In this document: piece by piece, positions 8,381 to 16,311 of the stretch
How positions within the stretch are numbered: position 1 is the first letter of the stretch
Layout of the letters: each line of letters opens with the position of its first letter
Source: Porogramme epimiltina
Taxonomy: Eukaryota > Basidiomycota > Agaricomycetes > Polyporales > Polyporaceae
Assembly: GCA_900155495.1 (NCBI GenBank)
Contig: FTLJ01001288.1
Location: forward strand, 1 to 16,311
Length of the DNA stretch: 16,311 nucleotides
Reading direction: 5' to 3'
The notes under the pieces: model-generated
Seen by the model: only the letters and a program-made list of their open reading frames with translations
The model's database searches: none
What the model was told of the DNA's origin: nothing
Program-made: the position numbers and the translations under genes

Positions 8381-8791
8381 CGCATAGGTGTGCAATGCGC
8401 TAAAGATAGCCACGAGATTATTCGTGTATAGCGAAACTATAGTGTCGTCTGTATAGTCCCGCTACTGGCACGCTGGAAAGGAATATAGGATGAGATGTAT
8501 ATAATGAACGTACACGAACTTGATGGCCCTGCTTTCCTCGATGGAAGTTATCCTCTTGCGCTCCCCTCATTGTACTCTGCCCTACACCTCCCATACCTCG
8601 GAAAGTGGCTCAAATGTTTATGTGAGGGTGATGTGGAAGCTAATGACTTTGACAAGGCGAGGCCTGGGAGATGTGTATACGATCACGTGACATACGCGTC
8701 GCCGTGTACGGGCGCCTTGTGGTGGTCGACGGTTGAGGTTGATCCCAAACACGCTCGAGTCCGTTCGCGATCTCGCTAACTTCGCGCCGCC
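8381..8791 (+). promoter_or_regulatory. Intergenic region between APN2-type and kinesin genes
   Basis: This 411-base gap between two genes on the same strand must hold the 3' end of the APN2-type transcript and the promoter of the kinesin. A perfect palindrome TCACGTGA (8683-8690, core CACGTG, a bHLH-type site) lies about 100 bases before the kinesin start, with an ACGCGT hexamer at 8694-8699. A 94-codon open frame at 8495-8779 shows no recognisable domain and is not called a gene. Confidence 0.4.
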
Positions 8792-11432
8792 ATGTCCCGT
8801 CTCCCACGGTTGCGCTCTTCCTCGCCAGACCGACCAGGGTCCTCTTCCGTACCCACTCTCGTGACCCGCGCTGGCCCCTCCATGGCGTCCTCCTCAAACT
8901 CGCTCAAGCGCAAGGCGCAAGAGAACATCGGCGCAGACCTCCAGCCCCGTAAGCTCGCCGCCATCGCAGAAGGAAATGCGAGCCAGCCACTGAGGCCATC
9001 CAAGGCCGCGCCCAACATGGCGGGCGCGGCGAGCAGGCTAGGTAAAGGCCCGCCGCCCCTCACGAAGCCTAGGGCGCCGTTGGCGGCGTCGACGACCGCG
9101 GCCGCCACCGCTAGGCGGACCACACGAGCTACGAGTGCTCCCCCGAAGACGGCACCGGTGCGGCCACCTGTAAGGCCGACTTCAAGAACCACATCGTGAG
9201 TCTTTCTGTTGCCCCGGCGGCACGTGGTGGTTTGGACATCAGGCAGGGTGGGACGTAGTGGGTGGGACGTGCAGTGGCTCGGGAGAGAGCATACACTCGC
9301 TCTTGTGCGGAGGCTGGCCTGCTTGTCTCAGTAGACCGTCGGGTTCACATCTTTCTTAGCTGCTAACGTGCTGTCTTTAGCCGTATTGGCGCTGCAGCAT
9401 CTCAAGATGACCGCTTCAAGGTCATTCAAGACCAGATATCTGGTATCGAGGCGGCTCGCGCCGCCGATTCCGCGCGCTTCGACGCCGACCTCGCACAAGA
9501 ACGAGCCAAGCGTTCCGACCTGCAAGCATCCCACGAAGCCCTCTCCCGTGAGCTCACAAATGCCAAGACCCAGGAGCTCGCGCAACGGAAGGAGCTCTTC
9601 ATCGCCTCCGACGAGCTCAACGCCCTTCGCCAGCGCCACGAGCGCGAGATATCCGAGCTGCAGGCCGACCTGCGCAAGAAGGACCGCGAGCTGCGCGACC
9701 TTAACGAGGACGTGCGAATGTACCAGGGCGACCTCGAGCGTGAGCGCGAGACAGTCAAAGGTCTCAAGGCGACGATCTCACAGCAGGCGACGGCGCAGCT
9801 CTCCCTCACCGCGCAGATCGGCGCGATGCAGGCAGAGAAGGCTGCCGTGCAGGCCGAGTTCGACCGCACGGTCGGCACCAAGGCCGACCTCCTCATCCAG
9901 TTGGAACGCGCGCAGGCAAGGGTGGTGGAACTTGAGCGCGAGGCGCGTGAGGGGGAGAGCGTGCGGCGGAAGCTGCACAATATGGTGCAGGAGCTCAAGG
10001 GCAACATTCGGGTGTTCTGCCGCGTGCGGCCGGTGCTCCGCTCAGATATCCTCCCCGCGACCTTCATCGCTTCTACGTCTTCTGCGGGAGATATGATGGA
10101 AGGCACGAGCAGCCCCGATCCGGAGAAGGAGGCGAAGCTGCGCGACGATGCGATGGCGCTCATCACGTTCCCTGACAAGCTGGACCACAAGGAGATCGTC
10201 GTCAACGCGTCGAGCGAGAGTGCCACAGGCCAGGAACGCAAAGACGAATGGCAGTTCTGCTTCGACCGAGTGCGTATTTCCCCGTGACTGGTCCCGGATC
10301 CGATTCTCACAACCCGCAGGTGTTTGAACCACACTCCTCGCAATCCGAGGTCTTTGAGGAGATATCACAGCTTGCGCAGAGTTGCACGGACGGATACAAC
10401 GTCTGTGTTTTCGCCTATGGACAGACCGGTTCTGGCAAGTCGTTCACTATGGAGGGTGGTCCGGTATGTATACCTTGCTCGTTGAACTGTGGTGCGCCGC
10501 TTAGCTTTTGGTAGACCGAGACATCTGCCGGGATGATCCCGCGCGCCGTCGAGCAAGTATTCCGCGTGGCAGACGAGCTCAAAAGCAAGGGCTGGAAATA
10601 TAAGATGGAAGGCCAATTCCTTGAGATCGTATGTCTCACTAGAGTCTTAGTCTACCTATTCTGACCCGCGCGTAAAGTACAACGAAACGATCAACGACCT
10701 CCTCGGCAAAGGCGAGTTCGACAAGAAGAAGCACGATATCAAGCACGACACCAAGACTGGACGCACGACCGTCACGGACGTCAATGTCGTCTCGCTCTCG
10801 TCCCCTTCGCAGGTCCGCACGCTGCTCTCGCTCGCCCAGGGCCGACGCACAGTCGCGGCGACGCTCATGAACGAGCGCTCCTCTCGCTCGCATTCGGTGT
10901 TCACGCTCCGCATCCGTGGCGAGAATGCGTTGACGGGAGAGTCGTGCGAGGGCAGCCTGAACCTGGTTGACCTCGCTGGCTCGGAGCGTCTCGAGAAGAG
11001 CGGCGCGGGCGCGGACAAGGACCGCCTGCGGGAGACGCAGAGCATCAACAAGAGCTTGAGTGCGCTTGGAGACGTCATCGCGGCCCTGGGCGAGAAGGGG
11101 GAGGGCAAGAACGACAAGCACATCCCATATAGAAATTCGAAGGTGGGTGTAGTCGTAAAGTGAAAAGATATGCGCTGACGGATCGATTCTTTTCAGCTCA
11201 CTTATCTCCTACAAAACTCCCTTAGCGGGAACTCGAAGACCCTCATGGTTCTCAACCTCTCACCTCTGGCTACCCACCTCAATGAGTCACTCTGTTCTCT
11301 GCGTTTCGCAACCAAGGTACGTGTTCGCTCTTGGATCCAGCCTGTGGCAGTACTGACTTTGGTGTCCAGGTCAACAATACCGCCATCGGAACAGCCAAGA
11401 AACAGACTACCAAGACGGGACACACATCGTAA
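8792..11432 (+). CDS. Kinesin-14 family C-terminal motor protein (Ncd/Kar3/KlpA type)
   Basis: Exons 8792-9195, 9381-10269, 10320-10463, 10515-10628, 10678-11142, 11197-11316 and 11370-11432 join in frame to 732 aa. The order is that of a minus-end-directed kinesin-14: a basic, Ser/Pro/Ala-rich tail (1-134, probably microtubule-binding), a long heptad-type coiled coil (about 140-340), the neck motif ending in [11 protein letters not shown] (342-352), then the motor to the C-terminus. The motor shows the P-loop GQTGSGKS (465-472), switch [10 protein letters not shown] (582-590) and switch II DLAGSE (615-620), and closes with [15 protein letters not shown]. Such motors crosslink and slide spindle microtubules and focus poles, and often pair with a non-catalytic partner or homodimerise. 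The ATG at 8792 has a strong context (GCCGCCATG). Intron 1 is 185 nt, the others 49-54 nt. An Ser/Glu/Asp-rich insert follows the first motor strand (about 355-385). Confidence 0.96.
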
Positions 11433-12012
11433 CCTTATTCTGCCTCCCTTTCTTCTGCTGCGCGACCTTGCTCTCTCTGCATTCGGACCCTGTCTCTGTG
11501 TACGCTACCCTTCATCCGAGATCCCGTTCCACTGTATACAAGCATCGAGAGTATATTATAATACCATCGCCGTTCCGACACATGGATTTCAGTCTGAGTA
11601 TACTGGTGACTTACCGACACGTCTCTTCCCAAGTCGCTTCCATTTGCGCCCGAGGCACTCAAAAACCGGATACGCCACGCGGTGTCTATGATCTGCCAAC
11701 ACCGACCATAACCTGCGGATCATGTACTTGTTTATTATGCATTACTTCCTGACCAGACCAGTTTCATCCTTTCACGTGCTAGGTCTTACCTAGGGCCCGC
11801 GGCCGCACCGCAAGCCGTGGTGCCATTCCTATAGCTGAGCCCTTGTCAACTCTGGCAAATCGACCATGGGGGGGAGGGCACAGATAGTACAACCCGCTGT
11901 CGTTAACAAAAGGACAGGGATATCAAAACGACTACTAGTTGTCAAGGGAAATCATCTATAATACTGTATCTTCATGCGGTTGTGAGAGTGTCGTCAAGTA
12001 AGGCCAAAAATA
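11433..12012. other. Intergenic region after the kinesin gene, no gene seen
   Basis: These 580 bases begin with a C/T-rich stretch, probably the kinesin 3' untranslated region. The open frames at 11245-11691 and 11468-11752 are read-through of the last kinesin exons in other frames. A small palindrome CTAGGT/ACCTAG lies at 11780-11794. The A5 run at 12006-12010 is a T-tract on the minus strand and serves the tRNA gene. Confidence 0.45.
12006..12010 (-). terminator. Pol III terminator of the tRNA-Met gene
   Basis: Read on the minus strand, five consecutive T residues begin three bases after the tRNA 3' end. This is the standard RNA polymerase III stop. Confidence 0.8.
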
Positions 12013-12116
12013 TGCTCGGAGTGAGGCTCGAACTCACGACCTTTGGATTACGGGTGGGATATCACCCTCATACAGAAGTATGAGACCAACGCTCTAGCCA
12101 ACTGAGCCATCCAAGC
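12013..12116 (-). tRNA. tRNA-Met (anticodon CAT), elongator type, with a 30-nt intron
   Basis: The minus strand folds into a full cloverleaf: acceptor GCTTGGA/TCCGAGC (seven pairs, one G-T) with discriminator A, D arm GCTC..GAGC, anticodon stem TTGGT/TCCAA with loop CTCATAA, variable loop AGGTC, and T arm GTGAG/CTCAC with loop TTCGAGC. The mature RNA is 74 nt before CCA addition. The intron, complement 12049-12078, sits between positions 37 and 38, the normal eukaryotic place. A-box (TGGCTCAGTTGG) and B-box (GTTCGAGCC) promoters are internal. The anticodon-stem T-T mismatch at 31-39, the TTCGA T-loop and the general sequence match the eukaryotic elongator and not initiator tRNA-Met. It stands alone between two protein genes. 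Confidence 0.95.
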
Positions 12117-12494
12117 TTATAGATTAGCGTAAAGTGCATAATAGATATAGACGTTCCCTTACCCCACCTATGGCGTCATGATTCATTCCATTCTCTATTG
12201 CCGCACCCGGAAGCAGCGACAGACCGAAACAACACGCTTTCACCTCCTCCAACACGGCTACCTCGCCCTTGCTCCGCCGAACCGCCCACTTTACGTCTCA
12301 CCTTCTCCAACTCATCGGACTTTCTGAAAGGTCCTCCCCCCCTCGGCGAATGCATCTAGTATCAAGTATCTAACGTCAATAACGAACGCGTTGGGGCCTC
12401 GTGTACCTGTGAAGTCATCATAACCTCAGCACCCGTCCCTCTCTGCTACCCCGAGTCTTATCGCGCCCTGACCACCACCAACCAACTGTACCGA
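12117..12494 (+). promoter_or_regulatory. Spacer between the tRNA gene and the TMEM16 gene
   Basis: These 378 bases hold the upstream flank of the minus-strand tRNA and the promoter and 5' untranslated region of the TMEM16 gene. The part from about 12410 to 12494 is rich in C and T, as is common near fungal transcription starts. An ACGCGT hexamer lies at 12386-12391. No gene was seen. Confidence 0.4.
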
Positions 12495-15116
12495 ATGCCT
12501 CCTCAAGTTGATCTCATTCTGGTCTTCCGATCCTCTCCAGGCCGAGTGCTGTCGAAGCCACAAGCACGCGAAAACGCGCGTCAGGCCACACAACAATACA
12601 CGCGACTTCTTGACACTCTCAAGAATGGTCGTCTCCGCGTGGTTGGAAAGAGGGGAGAGCAAGAAGGACAACTGCTAGTCCTCCTGCACTGTCCGGATAG
12701 CACGCTACACAGGCTGGTTCAACGAGAACGGTACGTCCCTTGACGACCTTTCTCCGCCCGTGCATGTGCCTCAACAGAGTGTGAAGGTACTCTGACTTCC
12801 TATGTGGCCTCCCGACAAGAAACCCCACTGGTGTGCGCAACCTCGCCACGGAGCCCCTCACCACCGCCGACAGACTACGCATCGTACACACTTATGTTAC
12901 CGCCACCCCAGGTGACGGAGGACTCGGCGTCGCGCCGGGCTCTTCCGCCTGGGACCGCGTCGAGTCCGTCATGGCCCTCCACGACCACAAGTTCAACGAA
13001 CAGTGGATCCACTCTTGGACGCGGCGCCAGCTCGGATTCCTCAAATTCGACCAGATTCGGGAGCAGGTACGCGCTCGACACCGCCCATCATGTGCTTCCT
13101 GCGTCCTAACTTCCTGTAGTTCGGTGAAGCGGTGGCGCTGTACTTCCACTTCCTGTCGTTCTACACGAAACACCTCCTGTTTATCTCCGGTGTTGGTGTC
13201 GTGTCCTACTTCTTCGCTCCTCCATATTCTCCGAGCTACTCCACCATCCTTCTGCTCTGGTCGATCGTCTTCGTCGAATGGTGGAGAATACGTCAACGGC
13301 AGCTATCCGTGCACTGGGGAACCAAGGGCTCGTTCCGTGTGGAGAAGCGTAGGCCACAATACGTCCCTCTCTCGTGGTGGCGCAAGGACCTCCGAGCTCT
13401 CGCAAGTCTGCCAGTGATCCTGTTCTTCGCCTCTATTCTCGCCGTCCTCCTTACCGGCATCTTCGTCTTCGAAGCATTCGTCACACATCTATACACAGGC
13501 CCCGGACATCAGCTTATTGTGAGTCGTGTGACATCTGCTGCTCGCAGAGTGCTGACCGCTCCGCAGGGTGTCAGCCCAACTATCCTATTTAGCGCCCTAG
13601 TGCCCCGCATTCTTAGCATCTACCACTCCTACGCGGTTTCATTCACGAACTGGGAGAACCACGGGCATCAGTCGACCCACGAGGCCTCCCTCACGGTCAA
13701 GACGTTCAGCCTCTCGGCTATCGTGGCTTACCTCGGTCTCGCGCTTTCTGCGTTCGTCTACGTCCCCTTCGGAGAAGAAGTTATGGTGCTCGTGCAATAC
13801 TACCTCTTCCACGGTGACTCCACGGCCAAGACCTGGCTTGCTTCTATGGTCTCAGTCCTCCCCAACAACGTCACCGCCGCCTTCAACGATACTTCCGCAA
13901 AGACCGTCCCCAAAAAGTCCTCGAACAACAGAACGTTCTGGGAGAGCGACAGCGTCAGCGCGCGGACGAAACTGAACCCGAAGCGGCTGCAGGATCAGAT
14001 GTTCGCGTTCATGGTGACGAACCAGGTCGTCAACACCTTCCTCGAGATCGGCCTCCCGTTCGTCCTCCGCGCGGTGACGTCATTCAGGAGCGGCAAGGGC
14101 CTGTCCCTGGCGGCGCCCGCCGCCGGTGCGTCGGGCGCGAACGGGAACGGCGGCAAGAAGAAGCGCGTCGCGTTTGAAGACCAGCCCGCGGGCAGCGGGG
14201 AGGGCGAGCTCGAGGAGGAAGAGCGCGAGTTCATGGACGCGGTCAAGAAAGAGGTCGCGCTCCCCGCGTACGACCTCTTCGCGGACTACAGCGAGATGGT
14301 GACCCAGTTCGGGTACATTGCGCTGTGGTCGACGATCTGGCCGCTTGCCCCTGGTGCGTGCGCGCGGTTCCCTGTGCTTTAACGTTTTGCCTCTGGGGGT
14401 TAGCATATGCTGACGGCGCGCGGGCGACGATGACAGTGATGTCACTCATCAACAACTGGCTCGAGCTGCGCTCGGACGCGTTCAAGATCGCGGTGCACGT
14501 CCGCCGCCCGATCCCGACCCGGACGGACACGATCGGGCCGTGGCTCGACACGCTCACGTTCCTCACCTGGCTCGCCGCGCTCACGAACTCGGCGCTCGTC
14601 TACCTCTTCCGCCCGGGCGACCAGTGCAAGCCGGTGGGCTCCTCGCTCGTCTCTCGCGCGCACGACCGCAGGCTGACCGGGGCCGGGAACGGCGCCGCCT
14701 CCTCCTCTTCCGCTTCATTTGCATCGTACTTCAACCTTTCCGCGCTCTCCGCGTCCCCCGAGCAGCAGCTGCTCGTCTCGGCGCTGCTCGTCGCGCTCGC
14801 GGCGTCGCACGGGTACATCCTCCTGCGCACGCTCGTGCGGCACGCGCTGGAGCGCCTGCTATGGCGCGGGAGCGCGGAGGAGCGCGAGGCGGAACGCGTC
14901 GAGACCGTCGTGAAGGAGGAGTACCTCCGCAGCCTCGGCGTCGCCGAGGTGGTCGGCGACGGCGCCCGCAGCGACGAGAAGGACGCGGCGGCGGCGGGGA
15001 CGACGATCGCGGGTGCTGTTGGGGGCGCGGCGGGGGCTGCGGAGGGCGCGCCGTCGGCGTTCTGGAGCCACGACGAGGGGCTGGACGAGCTGAGCCGCGG
15101 GACGAAGGACGCGTGA
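12495..15116 (+). CDS. Anoctamin/TMEM16 family membrane protein (calcium-activated scramblase/channel type)
   Basis: Exons 12495-12730, 12787-13066, 13120-13518, 13567-14353 and 14437-15116 join in frame to 793 aa. The N-terminal ~170 residues form the cytosolic domain typical of fungal homologues (VDLILVFR, then RLVQRERYSDFLCGLPTRNP). About ten membrane helices follow, starting near 190. Residues matching the two-ion calcium site of TMEM16A and fungal nhTMEM16 are present: N461 and E465 in helix 6 (NTFLEIGLP), D545 and E548 before QFGY in helix 7, and E577 and D581 in helix 8 (NNWLELRSD). Characterised fungal members such as nhTMEM16 and afTMEM16 scramble lipids and pass ions when calcium binds; Ist2 of yeast tethers ER to plasma membrane. 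Which role applies cannot be read here. A 40-residue charged, Gly/Ala-rich insert (about 482-525) divides helices 6 and 7, and the C-terminus is Ala/Gly-rich. The start is the first in-frame ATG, in a modest context. Confidence 0.93.
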
Positions 15117-15423
15117 GTAGGGGGCGGGGGGCGCCGGCTTGGGAAGGCTGAGCGCACGCCGCGCGCGGGGACCTGGACGGCTGGAGGGGGCGCGGTGGAC
15201 ATTGGTGGGTGGGGGTGGGGCTCTGGAGCGGGAGGATCATCAGCGGAGGATCAGCGGCGGCCCGCGGCCCCCTCCGCAGGCTCGCCTCGCTCCCCTGGCG
15301 TCGTCGACGTCGGCCGGGGCTCCGAGGGGCGCGCGCGGGTGCGGCTGTTGCGGCGGTCGGTGGGGCCCCGGCTGCGCGCCGCCTTGGGTTGATACGCCGG
15401 GGACGGCAACCGCGGGCCCGGGT

Positions 15424-15443
15424 GGGGGGGGGGGGGGTGGGNN

Positions 15444-15482
<39 letters not shown>
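15424..15482 (+). repeat. Poly-G homopolymer tract with two Ns
   Basis: Fourteen G (15424-15437), one T, three G, two N (15442-15443) and then 39 G (15444-15482). The Ns show the read or assembly failed here, so the true length is uncertain. Such a run can form G-quadruplexes and blocks polymerases. Confidence 0.85.
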
Positions 15483-15484
<2 letters not shown>

Positions 15485-16135
15485 GGGTTCTGGCAGGGCG
15501 AGTGGGTTTCTGGCGGAAGGACGATGTTCCAGCGGGGGTGCTGACGCCATGGGTGTGCTTACTTTACGTTAGGCTGTGATGCGGCGCGGACACGCGTGCG
15601 GCGCGCCGGTGTATTATTGTACGAGGGCCGGATGCATGCCAGTCGTCTGCGCGACGGACCGAGGTGCCCCCCCCCTCCCAGGGTGAAGAAGACGGGAGCG
15701 TGGGCGCGGCGGGGACAAGGCGGGCGAGGGGCCCGTCGGGAATTGCCAAATGGGTGTGTGAGACGGGAAAAAAAGGCAGAGTGCGAAGGGGATTTTTTGG
15801 CCGGAGCGCGAGGCGCTGGGGCGATATGGACCCGGAACTGTCTTACTTGGCGACGTCAGCGAGGGCGCGTGGGCTGGTTCCCGAAGAAACATCGGCTTTG
15901 CGCCGGGTGCGACGCTCTGTCTCGGCCTGCGGCTTGGGGTGTCGAAAACCCTCGATGATATGTTACTGCTTGGCTGGTCTCCCGGCGACGCCCCCTCTGG
16001 GCTGCGCAGCACCCGCACGCAGCGGACGTCGGGGGCACTGGGGGGCGAGAAAGAGTGGCGGTGCCGGAGGAAAGTGTGGGAAATTCAATTTTGGCAGGGA
16101 GGGCGGCCAGGCACGGGGGTCGCAGACGGGGGAGC

Positions 16136-16161
16136 CGGATTCGGATTCGGATTCGGATTCG
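16136..16161 (+). repeat. Hexanucleotide tandem repeat (CGGATT)4
   Basis: Four full copies of CGGATT in a row plus two further bases (CG). A small microsatellite in non-coding sequence. Confidence 0.85.
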
Positions 16162-16221
16162 CGAAGGGGCACCGACGAGCGACGACGCGGGCGCGACAGC
16201 CAACCACTAACACTCGTTTGT

Positions 16222-16311
16222 AACTACTCTCCCTCGCCTAACGACGCTCCTTTCTCTCCACTCTCCCTTCAGTCTCTCCTTCGTCTCCCCCGCCCGCCCC
16301 TCCCTCTCCCC
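16222..16311 (+). promoter_or_regulatory. Pyrimidine-rich promoter-like tract at the right edge
   Basis: The last 90 bases of the + strand are almost entirely C and T with few purines. In filamentous fungi such tracts lie just upstream of, or at, transcription starts, so a + strand gene may begin soon after the window. No start codon is visible within it. Confidence 0.4.

Larger units (their letters stand above)
15117..16221. other. G-rich intergenic region, no gene recognised
   Basis: This follows the TMEM16 stop codon. The + strand is strongly G-rich over the first ~450 bases and contains a long G run with two undetermined bases. Open frames in it encode low-complexity Gly/Arg or Pro/Arg sequence and are not supported. 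The rest is GC-rich, with poly-C and poly-A runs but no domain, splice pattern or tRNA that I can support. Confidence 0.45.

Noticed and set aside
8495..8779. 94-codon + strand frame between APN2 and the kinesin
   Set aside because: It ends 12 bases before the kinesin start, lies where the promoter must be and shows no family features.
9426..10343. 305-codon minus-strand frame inside the kinesin
   Set aside because: It is antisense to the coiled coil and first part of the motor, whose codon structure and conserved motifs are unambiguous; the Ser/Arg-rich translation is typical of an antisense shadow.
6228..15116. A functional gene cluster linking APN2, kinesin and TMEM16
   Set aside because: The three functions are unrelated, each gene has its own spacer and promoter, and adjacency alone in a compact fungal genome is not evidence of a shared pathway.
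14540..15151. Overlapping long frames on both strands over the last TMEM16 exon
   Set aside because: Arg/Ala/Gly- or Pro/Arg-rich shadows of a very GC-rich exon; the TMEM16 frame has helix and calcium-site conservation.
15139..15579. 146-codon frame across the poly-G tract
   Set aside because: It is held open only by the homopolymer and crosses two Ns; a poly-Gly product has no support.
1..16311. CRISPR array, bacterial operon, phage or defence island
   Set aside because: No regularly spaced direct repeats were seen, and all genes are spliced eukaryotic genes with individual promoters.

Overview
The window reads as nuclear DNA of a filamentous basidiomycete, most likely an Agaricomycete. 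The coding regions are GC-rich. The genes are broken by many short GT..AG introns (48-83 nt, with one of 185 nt) and are packed closely on both strands, and there is an intron-bearing tRNA gene. The protein families are eukaryotic and fungal. This is inferred from gene structure and protein content, not from a database match.

Layout, left to right: (1) 1-168, the 3' end of a + strand gene ending in a C-terminal membrane anchor. (2) 169-2244, a gene-poor 2 kb between convergent genes, with two inverted repeats. (3) 2245-4753, minus strand: a five-exon nuclear protein of 754 aa with a Mex67/NXF-type NTF2-like fold at its C-terminus and several SUMO-related motifs. (4) 4754-6227, a divergent promoter region carrying a DNA-transposon-like insertion (terminal inverted repeats, 8-bp target duplication, about 937 bp). 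(5) 6228-8380, + strand: five-exon APN2-type AP endonuclease with a zf-GRF finger. (6) 8792-11432, + strand: seven-exon C-terminal-motor kinesin (kinesin-14). (7) 12013-12116, minus strand: tRNA-Met(CAT) with a 30-nt intron. (8) 12495-15116, + strand: five-exon anoctamin/TMEM16 protein with a complete calcium site. (9) 15117-16311, a G-rich intergenic stretch with a long poly-G run containing Ns, a hexamer repeat, and a pyrimidine-rich promoter-like end.

The genes do not form a pathway or cluster. They are housekeeping functions (DNA repair, spindle motor, membrane scramblase/channel, tRNA, and possibly RNA export) lying side by side. I see no defence, secondary-metabolite or other accessory system. 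The best candidates for something not yet described are the small transposon between the two divergent genes, the stand-alone NTF2-domain nuclear protein, and the duplicated PCNA-binding motifs in APN2. All exon joins below were deduced by hand from splice consensus, frame continuity and family conservation.
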